Positions 36,411-45,798 of a DNA stretch of 64,000 bases are shown here, piece after piece. Below the pieces are notes generated by a model. That model had not been told where the DNA came from. It did not search any database and saw nothing but the letters and a program-made list of their open reading frames with translations. The translations under genes were made by a program, and so were the position numbers. The DNA comes from Myxococcota bacterium (GTDB taxonomy: Bacteria > Myxococcota_A > UBA9160 > SMWR01). The DNA is taken from contig JAKVBI010000010.1 of the NCBI GenBank assembly GCA_022447545.1, positions 186,001 to 250,000 on the forward strand, read 5' to 3'. Numbering within the stretch: the first letter of the stretch is position 1; the number at the start of each line of letters is the position of its first letter.

Positions 36411-38042
36411 CTACCTCATGTTGGCGACATCTGCGATTGCGATGTTGTGACTGCGCAGGATCGTACCCTGCTCGCGGTCGAGAGCCGCAGTCGCATTGCG
36501 GTACACGCGCAGCGCACTGATCTTCTCGCTTTCAGCATCCACCAGATCCCGTTCGCGCTGGAGCACGTTGAAGGGGGTGGACTCGCCGTATTCGAGGCGG
36601 ATCTTCTCCGCGCGCAATTGCTCGGCGGCCGCCACCCGACGTCGCTCGGCTGCGTCGATGCCTTCCTGGGCGGACTTGAGGGCGCGTACAGCCTTGCGCA
36701 CCGCCAGGATGATGCTCTGCTCTTCGCGTTTCAATTGGGTCTTGGCCCGGCGCAGTGAGATCTGGGTTTTCGAGACCCCTGCCTTCGCCACACGGTTACC
36801 AATCGGATAGCTCAATACTCCGCGCACGCTGACCTCGTGGGTCTGATCGAAGTTTTCGAAGCTATCGCTGTAGGACCTCTCTTGCGCGGGCCCACAGGTG
36901 CCAAAAGCTAGATCCTTGTTGCAATAGCCGCCGATTCCGCGGTTGCCATAGCTGACTTCGGCGTTGAATTCCGGCAGCCACTGGTTCTTCGCGTACTTGA
37001 GCTGGATCTCCTGACGTTCGATCTCTTGACGGGCCGCCGACAACTCGGGGCGCAGGTCGAAGGCCATCTTGACGGAATCGGGCACCGACGCCTCGAAGAG
37101 CACGTAGTCCTCGGGACGTTCGGTGGGGGCCACGCTGACATCAGTATCGGCGTGGAGCTGGGTGCCGTAGATGAGGTCGATCAGAGAGTCCTCCTGGTTG
37201 TCGGCCGCGTTGGAGGACTGAATCAGGTTGAATTCGCGCTCGGCGACACCCGCTTCGGCCTCCACCACTTCGACCTTGGACACCACCCCGACCTCGAATT
37301 GGGTCTCGGTCTGCTTGAGCAGGGCGCGGGTGGTCTCGAGGCTCTTGGCGTCCACTCGACGCTGCTCCTGGGCGGCGATCAGGTCCCAGTAGGAGCTGAC
37401 CATGCCCTGGACGATGTCCATCACGTCGCGCCGGAAGTTCTCCATGGACGACTCGTGGGAGAGCTTGGTGGTCTTGACCTGGGTCCAGGGCTGATTCCAG
37501 ATGAGATTCTTGAGCAGAGGCTGCTTGAAGCTGAGGCGAAAGGAGGGCTGGTACTGGGGCGAGTAGGTTTGGACACCACTGTTGGTCCAGGTCTTTGCGC
37601 TCGAGAAGCGCAGGTCATAGTTGGACCCCAGGAAGGGCACCAGGCCGCGCAGGCCCGCAAAGCCGTCGAGACCCCGGTCGATGTTGATGTTGGTTTGGTT
37701 CAACTCGAAGGAGTTCGGGGTGTTGTTGTCCTGGTAGCCGACCTCACCGTAGGCGGTGGGGTCGTAGCTTCCCATGGCTGCCACAACGTCCTGCTCGGCC
37801 AGCATGGGCGAGTAGTGACGAATCTCCACGTCGAGATTGTTGGCGATGCCCAGCCGAATGGCTTCCGCCAGGGACAGGTCGAGCACACCCTGTTCGGGGA
37901 CATCGCTGCTCTGGACCTCTGTCGAGGTTGTCGCCGCTGCGGGGCTGCCGGTGGGCGCGGCATTCTCCTGGGCCAACGCAGGCAACTCGACCCACAGGGT
38001 GGCCGCCATCAGGGCGGCTGCAGTCGTGGAAAAACGTCTCAT
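36411..38042 (-). CDS. TolC-family outer membrane protein
   Basis: A 543-residue outer-membrane channel of the TolC/OEP type. ATG 38042 has AGGAGG 8 nt upstream and starts a signal peptide (about 1-25, LPALAQE). The mature protein has the duplicated long helices and short strands of TolC, for example LRPELSAARQEIERQEIQL and KAVRALKSAQEGIDAAERRR. Several segments are Tyr/Asn-rich, as expected for strands. TolC proteins pair with ABC, RND or type I exporters; none is adjacent, so the cargo is unknown. It diverges from ispD with a 97-bp gap. Confidence 0.92.
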   Translation of the reverse strand: MRRFSTTAAALMAATLWVELPALAQENAAPTGSPAAATTSTEVQSSDVPEQGVLDLSLAEAIRLGIANNLDVEIRHYSPMLAEQDVVAAMGSYDPTAYGEVGYQDNNTPNSFELNQTNINIDRGLDGFAGLRGLVPFLGSNYDLRFSSAKTWTNSGVQTYSPQYQPSFRLSFKQPLLKNLIWNQPWTQVKTTKLSHESSMENFRRDVMDIVQGMVSSYWDLIAAQEQRRVDAKSLETTRALLKQTETQFEVGVVSKVEVVEAEAGVAEREFNLIQSSNAADNQEDSLIDLIYGTQLHADTDVSVAPTERPEDYVLFEASVPDSVKMAFDLRPELSAARQEIERQEIQLKYAKNQWLPEFNAEVSYGNRGIGGYCNKDLAFGTCGPAQERSYSDSFENFDQTHEVSVRGVLSYPIGNRVAKAGVSKTQISLRRAKTQLKREEQSIILAVRKAVRALKSAQEGIDAAERRRVAAAEQLRAEKIRLEYGESTPFNVLQRERDLVDAESEKISALRVYRNATAALDREQGTILRSHNIAIADVANMR

Positions 38043-38125
38043 GGTTCGGACCTCCTGGATACGCAAAACGTCGTGGACTTTACCAACAAAGCTCAGGTTT
38101 CGTGTTGGGTTGAAGTCCCCTCGGC

Positions 38126-38131
38126 TATGCT
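38126..38131 (+). promoter_or_regulatory. Candidate -10 box (TATGCT) for the ispD operon
   Basis: TATGCT ends 8 nt before the ispD ATG at 38140; TTGGGT lies 15 nt upstream of it as a weak -35. A start site at about 38138 would give an almost leaderless mRNA. Confidence 0.4.
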
Positions 38132-38139
38132 CCGGACGG

Positions 38140-38853
38140 ATGAGCGTCGCGGCACTTGTACTCGCAGCGGGTCGTGGGGAACGTCTCGGGCATACCCTGC
38201 CCAAGGCCTATGTCCCCCTTGCGGGCTCTCCAATCCTGCTGCACGCCCTTCGTGGACTTGCAGCCGTTGACGGGATTTATCGGTTGACCCCAGTGATCGC
38301 TGCAGCAGATCTTGCGCATTTTCGAAAACTCCCGTTTGGGCCCCAGGAGGCGCAGGCTGATCGGCTCACGGAACCCGTCTTTGGCGGCGTGGAGCGTCAG
38401 GAGTCGGTGCGCGCAGGCCTGGAGTCACTTCCAGCGGATTGCCGGTTCGTGGCAGTTCACGACGCGGCGAGGCCTCTGGTACGCCCCGAGGCGGTGCGTC
38501 GAGTGATCGAGGTCGCTCGCCAGAAGGGTGCCGCACTGCTCGCGAGTCCGGTTTCGGACACTCTCAAGCGGGTCCGCGAAGGTGTTGTGGTGGAGACACC
38601 GCGCCGTTCCGAGTTCTGGGCTGCCCAGACCCCGCAGGTTTTTGCTGTCGATCTACTACGCGAAGCCCTGGACGCTGCGACCCGATCGGGCCGCCAAGCC
38701 ACCGATGACGCCCAGGCTGTGGAGTGGCTGGGGCGGTCGGTCGCCGTGGTCGAGGGCGACCCCGACAACCTGAAACTGACCCACCCCGGCGATTTGGAGG
38801 TGGCGGAGGCGTGGTTGGCGCGGCACGGTTGCCCGGGCGCGATTTCCGACTGA
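38140..38853 (+). CDS. ispD: 2-C-methyl-D-erythritol 4-phosphate cytidylyltransferase
   Basis: A 237-residue enzyme of the MEP isoprenoid pathway, coupling MEP with CTP. The N-terminal nucleotide-binding block is LVLAAGRGERLGHTLPKAY; later blocks are VHDAARPLVRPE and TPQVFAVDLLREA, both typical. The open frame runs far upstream across the TolC-like gene's promoter; ATG 38140 gives the family's normal N-terminus. It heads an operon with ispF, cysS, uvrB and uvrC. Confidence 0.96.
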   Translation: MSVAALVLAAGRGERLGHTLPKAYVPLAGSPILLHALRGLAAVDGIYRLTPVIAAADLAHFRKLPFGPQEAQADRLTEPVFGGVERQESVRAGLESLPADCRFVAVHDAARPLVRPEAVRRVIEVARQKGAALLASPVSDTLKRVREGVVVETPRRSEFWAAQTPQVFAVDLLREALDAATRSGRQATDDAQAVEWLGRSVAVVEGDPDNLKLTHPGDLEVAEAWLARHGCPGAISD

Positions 38854-38904
38854 ACCCGGAAATGGACGGCGGGTGATCGGAAACAGGAAATCGAGGAGAG
38901 GGCG

Positions 38905-39378
38905 ATGAGGATCGGACAGGGTTTCGACGTACACCGGCTGGTGGCGGGACGCCCTCTGTTCCTCGGAGGCATTGAGGTTCCCCATGATCGCGGGCTCGAG
39001 GGTCATTCCGATGGGGATGCGGTCCTCCACGCGGCTGCTGACGCCCTCTTGGGCGCCCTGGGTCAAGGAGATCTCGGTCGCCACTTTCCCTCGTCGGATG
39101 CCTCACTGGCAGGGATTGCCAGTCGAGAGATCCTGGGCCGGGTGGGAGCTCGGCTCGAAGCCGAACGGCTCGTCGTGAGTCATCTCGACGTGACGATCAT
39201 TGCCCAGGAACCGCGGCTGGGTGGCTATCTGAGTCAGATGGAGGCGGTGCTCTCCGAGGTTCTGGCGACGGACGTGAGTCGGGTCAACGTCAAGGTGACG
39301 AGCACCGATGGGCTGGGGAGCATTGGGAGGGGAGAGGGCATCGCGGCCTTGGCTTCGGTGCTCCTGGTGGCGCCTTGA
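38905..39378 (+). CDS. ispF: 2-C-methyl-D-erythritol 2,4-cyclodiphosphate synthase
   Basis: A 157-residue enzyme making the cyclic diphosphate intermediate of the MEP pathway. Zinc ligands are in GFDVHRL (Asp8, His10), with the second set in GHSDGDAVLHA. The C-terminus has VNVKVTSTDGLGSIGRGEGIAA, close to the family pattern. GAGGAGAGGG precedes ATG 38905. Separate ispD and ispF genes are kept, rather than the ispDF fusion. It overlaps cysS by 4 nt (TTGA). Confidence 0.97.
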   Translation: MRIGQGFDVHRLVAGRPLFLGGIEVPHDRGLEGHSDGDAVLHAAADALLGALGQGDLGRHFPSSDASLAGIASREILGRVGARLEAERLVVSHLDVTIIAQEPRLGGYLSQMEAVLSEVLATDVSRVNVKVTSTDGLGSIGRGEGIAALASVLLVAP

Positions 39379-40808
39379 GGGAATCCAACGACGACGCAGT
39401 TCCGCTGGAGTTCTACGACACGCGAACCCGGACCCAGCGTGTCTTCGAGCCACTGGAGGCAGGCCATGCGCGTGTCTACACCTGTGGCCCCACCGTCTAC
39501 GCGCCCCAGCACATCGGGAATCTGCGCTCTCAACTGTTTGCGGACCTGTTGGTTCGAACCCTGCTGTCACGGGGATATCAGGTGACCCACGTGGTCAACA
39601 TCACAGACGTGGGACACCTGACCGACGATGCCGATGCGGGCGAGGACAAGATGGAACGGGCGGCCGCCCATGCAGGTCGTACCGCAGCAGAGATCGCCGC
39701 CGAGTACACCGCTCAGTGGGTGCGCGATCGAGAGTTGGTGGGGTGCCGCCCGCCCGACGTGCTTTGTCGAGCGACGGAACATATCCAGGATCAGATCGAT
39801 CTGATCCAACGCCTCGAAGAGCGAGGGTTCACGTACAGGATCGACGATGGCCTCTACTTCGCGACCGCGCGGTTTCCCCGCTATGCCGAGTTCGCGGGCC
39901 TCGACTTGAACGCCCAAACATCGGCAGCTCGCATGGCCGATGTGCCGGGCAAACAACACCCCGCTGACTTCGCGCTTTGGAAGTTCGCGGCACCGGGCGT
40001 GCGCCGGCAACAGGAGTGGGATTCTCCCTGGGGACGAGGTTTTCCGGGTTGGCACGTCGAGTGCTCTGCCATGAGCATTCGTTATCTGGGTCCGACCTTC
40101 GATATCCATACCGGCGGGGTGGACCACGTGCGCGTGCACCACACCAATGAAATCGCTCAGAGCGAGTGCGCGTACGAGATGCATCCATGGGTGCAGACCT
40201 GGATGCACAATGAATTCCTCAACCTGGCCGGGCAAAAAATGGCCAAATCAGAAGGGCGGGTCGCGCTTCTCGAGGATCTGATTGCCGATGGCCACGTACC
40301 TCTCGTCTACCGGTATTTCTTCCTTCAGGCCCACTATCGCCAGCAGCAGGCGTTCACCCCCGAAGCGATGGATGCCGCCCGCACCGGATACGACCGTTTG
40401 GTGCGCGTAGCCAGCGAAGTGCGGGGAGCTTCAGGAAAGACGCGTCGGTCGGTCATGGCGCCGCTACGCAGGCGGTTTCAACAGGCCCTGGCTGACGACC
40501 TGAATGCGCCGCGTGCATTGGCGGTGGCGTGGGAGGTGGCCCGTAGCGGAGAATTGGAGCCCGTCGAACGCTGGACTCTGCTCCGGGAATTCGACACTGT
40601 CCTGCAACTCGATCTGGAACACGCGCTTCCCAAATCCGAGCAGGCGGCGGGCGAGAGCGATCCCCGCATCGATGCTCTGGTGGCAGAGCGCGAACGGGCC
40701 CGCGCCGAGCGGGACTTCGCCAACGCAGATCGGATTCGCGATGAATTGGCGGCCGAGGGCGTCACCATCGAAGACACCCCCGAGGGCGCGCGCTGGAGGC
40801 GCGAGTGA
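39375..40808 (+). CDS. cysS: Cysteinyl-tRNA synthetase
   Basis: A 477-residue class I synthetase charging tRNA(Cys). The zinc and HIGH regions appear as [18 protein letters not shown], the second zinc block as [12 protein letters not shown], and the KMSKS loop as KMAKSEG with Ala in place of Ser. The C-terminal helical anticodon-binding domain ends [20 protein letters not shown]. The start is TTG overlapping the ispF stop. Length is normal. Confidence 0.97.
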   Translation: MRESNDDAVPLEFYDTRTRTQRVFEPLEAGHARVYTCGPTVYAPQHIGNLRSQLFADLLVRTLLSRGYQVTHVVNITDVGHLTDDADAGEDKMERAAAHAGRTAAEIAAEYTAQWVRDRELVGCRPPDVLCRATEHIQDQIDLIQRLEERGFTYRIDDGLYFATARFPRYAEFAGLDLNAQTSAARMADVPGKQHPADFALWKFAAPGVRRQQEWDSPWGRGFPGWHVECSAMSIRYLGPTFDIHTGGVDHVRVHHTNEIAQSECAYEMHPWVQTWMHNEFLNLAGQKMAKSEGRVALLEDLIADGHVPLVYRYFFLQAHYRQQQAFTPEAMDAARTGYDRLVRVASEVRGASGKTRRSVMAPLRRRFQQALADDLNAPRALAVAWEVARSGELEPVERWTLLREFDTVLQLDLEHALPKSEQAAGESDPRIDALVAERERARAERDFANADRIRDELAAEGVTIEDTPEGARWRRE

Positions 40809-42799
40809 GCGACTTCGCCCTCGTCTCGGATTTTGAGCCCCGAGGCGACCAGCCCGCAGCCATAGAGCAGTTGGTGGCAGGGGTTAATCGAGGCGAGGCT
40901 CATCAAACGCTTTTGGGTGTAACCGGAAGTGGGAAGAGCTTCACCGTCGCGTGCATGGTCGAACAGGTCAACCGGCCCACGCTTGTGATGGCGCCCAACA
41001 AGACGCTCGCTGCTCAACTTTATGGCGAGTTCAAAGAGTTGTTTCCGGAGAATGCGGTCGAGTACTTCGTGTCGTATTACGACTACTACCAGCCCGAAGC
41101 CTACATCCCGAGTTCCGACACCTACATCGAGAAGGACTCTTCGGTCAACGACGAGATCGACAAGCTTCGACATTCGACCACTCACTCGCTGTTGACCCGA
41201 CGCGACGTATTGGTCGTCGCAAGTGTGTCGTGTATCTACGGGCTGGGGGCGCCGGCTACCTACGGGGAGATGCACGCCTACATCGAAGTGGGCATGGGTT
41301 TGGTGCGCGATGAACTGTTGCGTCGCCTCGTAGACATGCTGTACGAGCGAAACGACTTCGATTTTCACCGGGGAACGTTCCGCGTGCGCGGTGACGTGGT
41401 GGAGATTTTTCCGCAGTACGAACACGAGAGAGCCCTGCGTGTGGAGTTCTTCGGTGATGAGGTGGAGTCTCTCGCGGAGATCGATCCCCTGCGCGGGGTC
41501 GTCGTGGGGCGGCCCAAGCGGGCCATGGTGTACCCAGCGAGTCACTATGTAGCCACGGGCGAGATTCTCCACCGGGCGATTTCCGGCATCCGGGACGAGT
41601 TGCAGGAGCGAATCGCGCACTTCCGCGACGAAGGGAAATTGATCGAGGCGCAACGCATCGAACAGCGAACTCTCTACGATCTGGAAATGCTCGAGGAAAT
41701 GGGCTTCTGTCACGGAGTCGAGAACTATTCTCGCTGGCTCGATGGACGAGAGTCCGGCCAGACGCCCTTTACGCTTCACGACTACTTTCCCGAGGATCTG
41801 CTGGTCGTGCTCGACGAAAGTCATGTGAGTGTGCCCCAGATTGGTGGCATGTATCGGGGGGATCGCGCCCGGAAAGAGACACTGGTCGAATTTGGCTGGC
41901 GCCTCCCCTCGGCCCTCGACAACCGTCCCCTACGATTCGACGAATGGGAGCAGCGTGCCCACCAGCGTGTCTACGTTTCGGCGACTCCCGCCGATTACGA
42001 ATTAGAGCACTCAGGGGGCGTGGTGGTAGAGCAGATCATCCGACCCACTGGATTGGTGGATCCGCGGATAGAAGTCAGACGCGCGGGTGGGCAGGTGGAT
42101 GATCTGCTGGCCGAAATCCGCCTTCGGGTTGGTGAGGGTGGTCGGGTTCTGGTGACGACGCTGACCAAGCGCATGGCCGAAGAGTTGACCGAGTACTACG
42201 CGGAGTTGGGCATCAAGGTCCGATACCTGCATAGCGACATTGATACCATCGAGCGAATGGACATCATCCGCGAGTTGCGCGAAGGCGTCTTTGACGTGCT
42301 CGTAGGCATCAATCTCCTCCGTGAAGGTCTCGATATTCCCGAGGTCTCCCTCGTTGCAATTCTCGACGCCGACAAGGAGGGCTTTCTCAGGTCGACGAGA
42401 TCACTGATCCAGACCAGCGGAAGGGCTTCGAGGAACGTCGAGGGGACGGTGATCTTCTACGCCGACAAGGAAACTCGGTCCATCCGAGAAACACTGGATG
42501 AAACGTCTCGACGTCGGGAACTTCAGATGCGGTACAACGACGAAAACGGAATTACTCCGAAAAGCGTCGTCCGGAAGATCTCGGATCTCCGGGATTCGAT
42601 CTGGGAGCGTGACTATGTCACGGTCCCCGTCGTCCAAGAAAAACAGGAAGAAGTCATCCCCGCCCATGAATTGAGCGAATTGATCGAGGGTCTGCGACGC
42701 GAGATGGCCAGTGCCGCCGAGGATCTCGACTACGAACGGGCTGCCGTGTTGCGCGACCGGATTCGAGAGTTGGAATCCCTCCGGCTCCGGACGACCTGA
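40805..42799 (+). CDS. uvrB: Excinuclease ABC subunit B
   Basis: A 664-residue DNA-repair helicase-like protein. Walker A is [10 protein letters not shown] (about 39-48). The damage-probing beta-hairpin region is [20 protein letters not shown]. Helicase motifs include [16 protein letters not shown] and QTSGRASRN. The C-terminal UVR motif ([20 protein letters not shown]) binds UvrC. GTG start overlaps cysS as GTGA; uvrC starts 1 nt after its stop. UvrA is not in the window. Confidence 0.98.
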   Translation: MSDFALVSDFEPRGDQPAAIEQLVAGVNRGEAHQTLLGVTGSGKSFTVACMVEQVNRPTLVMAPNKTLAAQLYGEFKELFPENAVEYFVSYYDYYQPEAYIPSSDTYIEKDSSVNDEIDKLRHSTTHSLLTRRDVLVVASVSCIYGLGAPATYGEMHAYIEVGMGLVRDELLRRLVDMLYERNDFDFHRGTFRVRGDVVEIFPQYEHERALRVEFFGDEVESLAEIDPLRGVVVGRPKRAMVYPASHYVATGEILHRAISGIRDELQERIAHFRDEGKLIEAQRIEQRTLYDLEMLEEMGFCHGVENYSRWLDGRESGQTPFTLHDYFPEDLLVVLDESHVSVPQIGGMYRGDRARKETLVEFGWRLPSALDNRPLRFDEWEQRAHQRVYVSATPADYELEHSGGVVVEQIIRPTGLVDPRIEVRRAGGQVDDLLAEIRLRVGEGGRVLVTTLTKRMAEELTEYYAELGIKVRYLHSDIDTIERMDIIRELREGVFDVLVGINLLREGLDIPEVSLVAILDADKEGFLRSTRSLIQTSGRASRNVEGTVIFYADKETRSIRETLDETSRRRELQMRYNDENGITPKSVVRKISDLRDSIWERDYVTVPVVQEKQEEVIPAHELSELIEGLRREMASAAEDLDYERAAVLRDRIRELESLRLRTT

Positions 42800-42800
42800 A

Positions 42801-44756
42801 GTGGGCCTGGCAGAACGCGTTCAGGGACTTCCGACGGATCCTGGCGTGTATCTGTTCAAGAGTCGTACGGGAGCCGTTCTCTACATTGGTAAAGCGCAAA
42901 ACCTGAGAACGCGGGTTCGCTCGTATTTGAGTGGAGGGGACGGGAGGATCCGTGTTCCTCGTCTCGTGGCTCGCGCCCAGGACGTGGACGTGGTGGTGAC
43001 ATCCACAGTGAAGGAGGCGTTGCTTCTCGAGAACGAGTTGATCAAGCAGCACAAACCTCCTTTCAACGTCCGGTTACGCGACGACAAGCAATATCTGGCG
43101 CTGCGGCTCGATCCGGCGGAGACGTGGCCGAGACTCGTGCAGGTGCGGCGATTCAAAGAGGACGGCGCCCATTATTTCGGCCCGTACACCTCGAGCCATG
43201 CCATGCGAGAGGCGTTGGGGAATCTGCGAAGAATTTTTCCGCTTCGTACGTGTCGCGACGCTGTGTTTCGTGACTACGAACGCCGAGGGAGGCCTTGTAT
43301 CGAGTATGAGATGAAACGCTGCCCGGGGCCCTGTGTCGGTCTCGTGGAGCGAGAGCCCTACGAGGAGTTGGTGCGAGGCACGATCCTCTTTCTGCGCGGG
43401 AAGTCGAACGAGCTGATGAATTCCTTGCGGAAACGCATGGCCATTGCTTCCGATGAAGAGCGTTTTGAAGATGCGGCCCGCCTTCGCGATCAGATCCATG
43501 GAGTGGAGAAGACGGTTGAACGGCAGCAGATTGTGGCTGACCAGCCGGTGGATCGAGATGTGTTCGGGGTCGCCAGGAGTGGTGGCGAGGTCGATGTTCA
43601 GGTGTTGCACGTGCGGGGTGGCCGTGTGGTGGGAACGCAGGGGTACACCTTCTCGAAGGTCGAGATGCCCAACTCGGAAGTGATGTCTTCATTCCTGAGC
43701 CAATATTATGTGACTCCGGGCGATCGAGAAGTTCCTGCGGAGGTGATCACTCCGCTGGTCGTGGAGGATGACGACGCTCTCGCATCGCTGTTGGCAGAGC
43801 GTGCATCGAGGCGCGTGATCCTGCGCCACCCCCGCCGAGGGCCCCTTGTCGATTTGGTCAGGATGGCCAACAACAATGCAGAACTGGGTCTCGAGCGGCG
43901 TCTTGCGGAGGTCGCGAGCGTTGAGGCGGCGCTGGAGGAATTGCGGGACCGACTTTCTCTTCGATCGCTACCGCGCACCATCGAGGGGTACGACATCTCG
44001 ACATTGAATGGTACGTTGGCGGTCGCTAGTCGGGTGACCTTCGAACAGGGCCAACCGGCCAAGGCTCGCTATCGCCGCTATCGAATCCGATCAGCCGAAG
44101 CGGGCGACGACTACGCATGTCTGCGTGAAGTGTTCGGACGGCGCCTCGCGCGTGCGGGACAGGATCCACTCCCGGATCTTCTGCTCGTCGATGGAGGGCG
44201 AGGGCAACTCGGCGTGCTGAGCGCTGCGCTCCGGGATGCGGGCCTCGATGTGGATGCGATCTCGCTGTCCAAGGAGCGGGATGACGAGAGTCCGAGTGTC
44301 CGAGTCAAACGTTCGGGTGGGCTGAAGAATGAGCGGGTTTTCGTGCCCAACAGGCGTGACCCGGTCATGCTGCCACCGAGTTCGAGGGGACTTCTGCACC
44401 TGCAGCGGATACGAGACGAGTCTCATCGGTTCGCCATCGAATTTCAGCGCGATCTGCGGTCCCGGATGAACATGACTTCGATCCTGGAGGAGTTGCCTGG
44501 AATTGGTCCAGGGAAACGTCGCGCGCTTCTTCGTGAGTTGGGTTCGCTTCGCGCGGTGAGATCAGCGCCCCTTGAACAATTGGCCTCGGTTTCGGGCATT
44601 TCTGCGCGGGATGCGACGGTGTTGTTCGAGTTTTTTCACCATGACGATGGGTCGGCGTCCGGCAATGAAAGCCACCGAGGGAACGAGGAACGGGATGCAC
44701 ACGACGAGCCGGGGGGTGGCGGTCATGGGGAGAGTCCGTCGGAGGGTGCCGATTGA
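42801..44756 (+). CDS. uvrC: Excinuclease ABC subunit C
   Basis: A 651-residue nuclease that makes both incisions in nucleotide excision repair. The GIY-YIG domain is at the N-terminus (GVYLFKSRTGAVLYIGKAQN). The UVR motif is about 205-235, the RNase H-like endonuclease part includes EGYDISTLNGTLAV and LLLVDGGRGQL, and a helix-hairpin-helix pair (ELPGIGPGKRRALL) is near the end. A 40-residue acidic, His/Gly-rich tail extends beyond the usual end. GTG 42801 is used because it lies 1 nt after uvrB and starts the domain. Confidence 0.97.
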   Translation: MGLAERVQGLPTDPGVYLFKSRTGAVLYIGKAQNLRTRVRSYLSGGDGRIRVPRLVARAQDVDVVVTSTVKEALLLENELIKQHKPPFNVRLRDDKQYLALRLDPAETWPRLVQVRRFKEDGAHYFGPYTSSHAMREALGNLRRIFPLRTCRDAVFRDYERRGRPCIEYEMKRCPGPCVGLVEREPYEELVRGTILFLRGKSNELMNSLRKRMAIASDEERFEDAARLRDQIHGVEKTVERQQIVADQPVDRDVFGVARSGGEVDVQVLHVRGGRVVGTQGYTFSKVEMPNSEVMSSFLSQYYVTPGDREVPAEVITPLVVEDDDALASLLAERASRRVILRHPRRGPLVDLVRMANNNAELGLERRLAEVASVEAALEELRDRLSLRSLPRTIEGYDISTLNGTLAVASRVTFEQGQPAKARYRRYRIRSAEAGDDYACLREVFGRRLARAGQDPLPDLLLVDGGRGQLGVLSAALRDAGLDVDAISLSKERDDESPSVRVKRSGGLKNERVFVPNRRDPVMLPPSSRGLLHLQRIRDESHRFAIEFQRDLRSRMNMTSILEELPGIGPGKRRALLRELGSLRAVRSAPLEQLASVSGISARDATVLFEFFHHDDGSASGNESHRGNEERDAHDEPGGGGHGESPSEGAD

Positions 44757-44803
44757 GCGTTCCGATCGAATGGGGTTGCCTCCATGACCTTCGGGGGGTG
44801 GGA

Positions 44804-44809
44804 TACTCT
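44804..44809 (+). promoter_or_regulatory. Candidate -10 box (TACTCT)
   Basis: GATACTCTGA lies 14 nt before the GTG at 44824, with AAGGGG between. A near copy, GGTACTCTGA, precedes the beta-barrel gene at 51022. Confidence 0.3.
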
Positions 44810-44823
44810 GAAGGGGCCGGAAG

Positions 44824-45798
44824 GTGAATCGCACAGACATGCCGAATCAGAATTCGTGGAGAGGGTTTGTGCTGCTTGGCGTGCTCGCATGGGCACTCTT
44901 GCCCGAGCGGGCGGTGGGGGGGGGCGGGCCTTCGCTGGTCGTCACCCATCCGGAAATCGCAGAGGGTCCCGGCGTGGAGATCGTGCCATGGGGCCGCGGC
45001 TTCAAGCTGCATCCGGCCTCGCAACCGGAGCTCGTCGCCTGGTTCTGGTTCTATGAGTGGAACCTGTTCGGTGCGGTGAATTCAGGCCTGTACACCCCGG
45101 GTGTCGCGGCGCCGGGAGTTCCGGGTGAAAAGGGCGCCGTGGTGATCGATTCATGGGTGCCGGGAATCCGGGTAACCGCCAAGCCGGTTTCCGATGGTGT
45201 CGAACTGCTCCTGGAAGTCCGCAATGAGACGTCGACGGACTGGCCCGAGTTGGCGAGCCTGATTCCCTGCTTCGCTCCTCGCTATCGACGCCAACGCACA
45301 CGAGCGTTCGAAAATCAGCAATCCTTTTTCGTGGGCGGGGCAGGTCTCGAATCTCTGAGCGACCCGGCAAGGAGTGTGACCTATACCGATGGCACCTCGG
45401 CCAATGGTGAGGGGCTGCGGGCTGTGGATCGGGTCATGCATTTCAATCACGAACTCAGGCGTGCCATTGATGGATTTTCCAAGAACGGGAGGTTTCCCTG
45501 GTCGGTGCGGTGGCCCACCTCTTCTCGTGATGCAAGGGCGGGGTTACTGGTTCGGGAGTCGCGTGGCCCGGGCGCCCAGGGGGGCTGGGTGATGGGAGTG
45601 GCCTGGGAGCGGTATCTGTCCGCCCAAGGGCACAACTCCAACGAGTGCCTGCATCTCAGCGTGCGAGTAGGGCCCCTCGCTCGCGGTGAGTCTCGTACGG
45701 TGCGCGGCAAGCTCTACCTGTTTCGGGGAACCCCTGCCGAGTTATTGAAGCGATATGAGTCCGACTTCGGAGTCATCCAGCCGGAGAGTTCAGGGTGA
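44824..45798 (+). CDS. Secreted protein of unknown function, first of a two-gene module
   Basis: A 324-residue protein not assigned to a known enzyme. A signal peptide (about 1-36, ending near ERAVG) is followed by GGGGPSLVV. The rest is beta-rich and polar: VEIVPWGRGFKL, VVIDSWVPGIRVTAKPV, LLLEVRNETSTDWPEL, WVMGVAWERYLSAQGHN, ECLHLSVRVGPLARGES. The GHN...CLHLS...GPL pattern resembles uncharacterised secreted proteins that I recall from Planctomycetes-type genomes. A tract of nine G (44916-44924) falls just after the signal peptide. GTG 44824 has AAGGGG 7 nt upstream. It overlaps the arylsulfotransferase-like gene by 4 nt, suggesting joint function. Confidence 0.7.
   Translation: MNRTDMPNQNSWRGFVLLGVLAWALLPERAVGGGGPSLVVTHPEIAEGPGVEIVPWGRGFKLHPASQPELVAWFWFYEWNLFGAVNSGLYTPGVAAPGVPGEKGAVVIDSWVPGIRVTAKPVSDGVELLLEVRNETSTDWPELASLIPCFAPRYRRQRTRAFENQQSFFVGGAGLESLSDPARSVTYTDGTSANGEGLRAVDRVMHFNHELRRAIDGFSKNGRFPWSVRWPTSSRDARAGLLVRESRGPGAQGGWVMGVAWERYLSAQGHNSNECLHLSVRVGPLARGESRTVRGKLYLFRGTPAELLKRYESDFGVIQPESSG
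44916..44924 (+). repeat. Poly-G tract (9 G) in coding sequence
   Basis: Nine consecutive G encode part of the Gly-rich start of the mature secreted protein. Slippage by one base would shift the frame just after the signal peptide. Confidence 0.85.
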
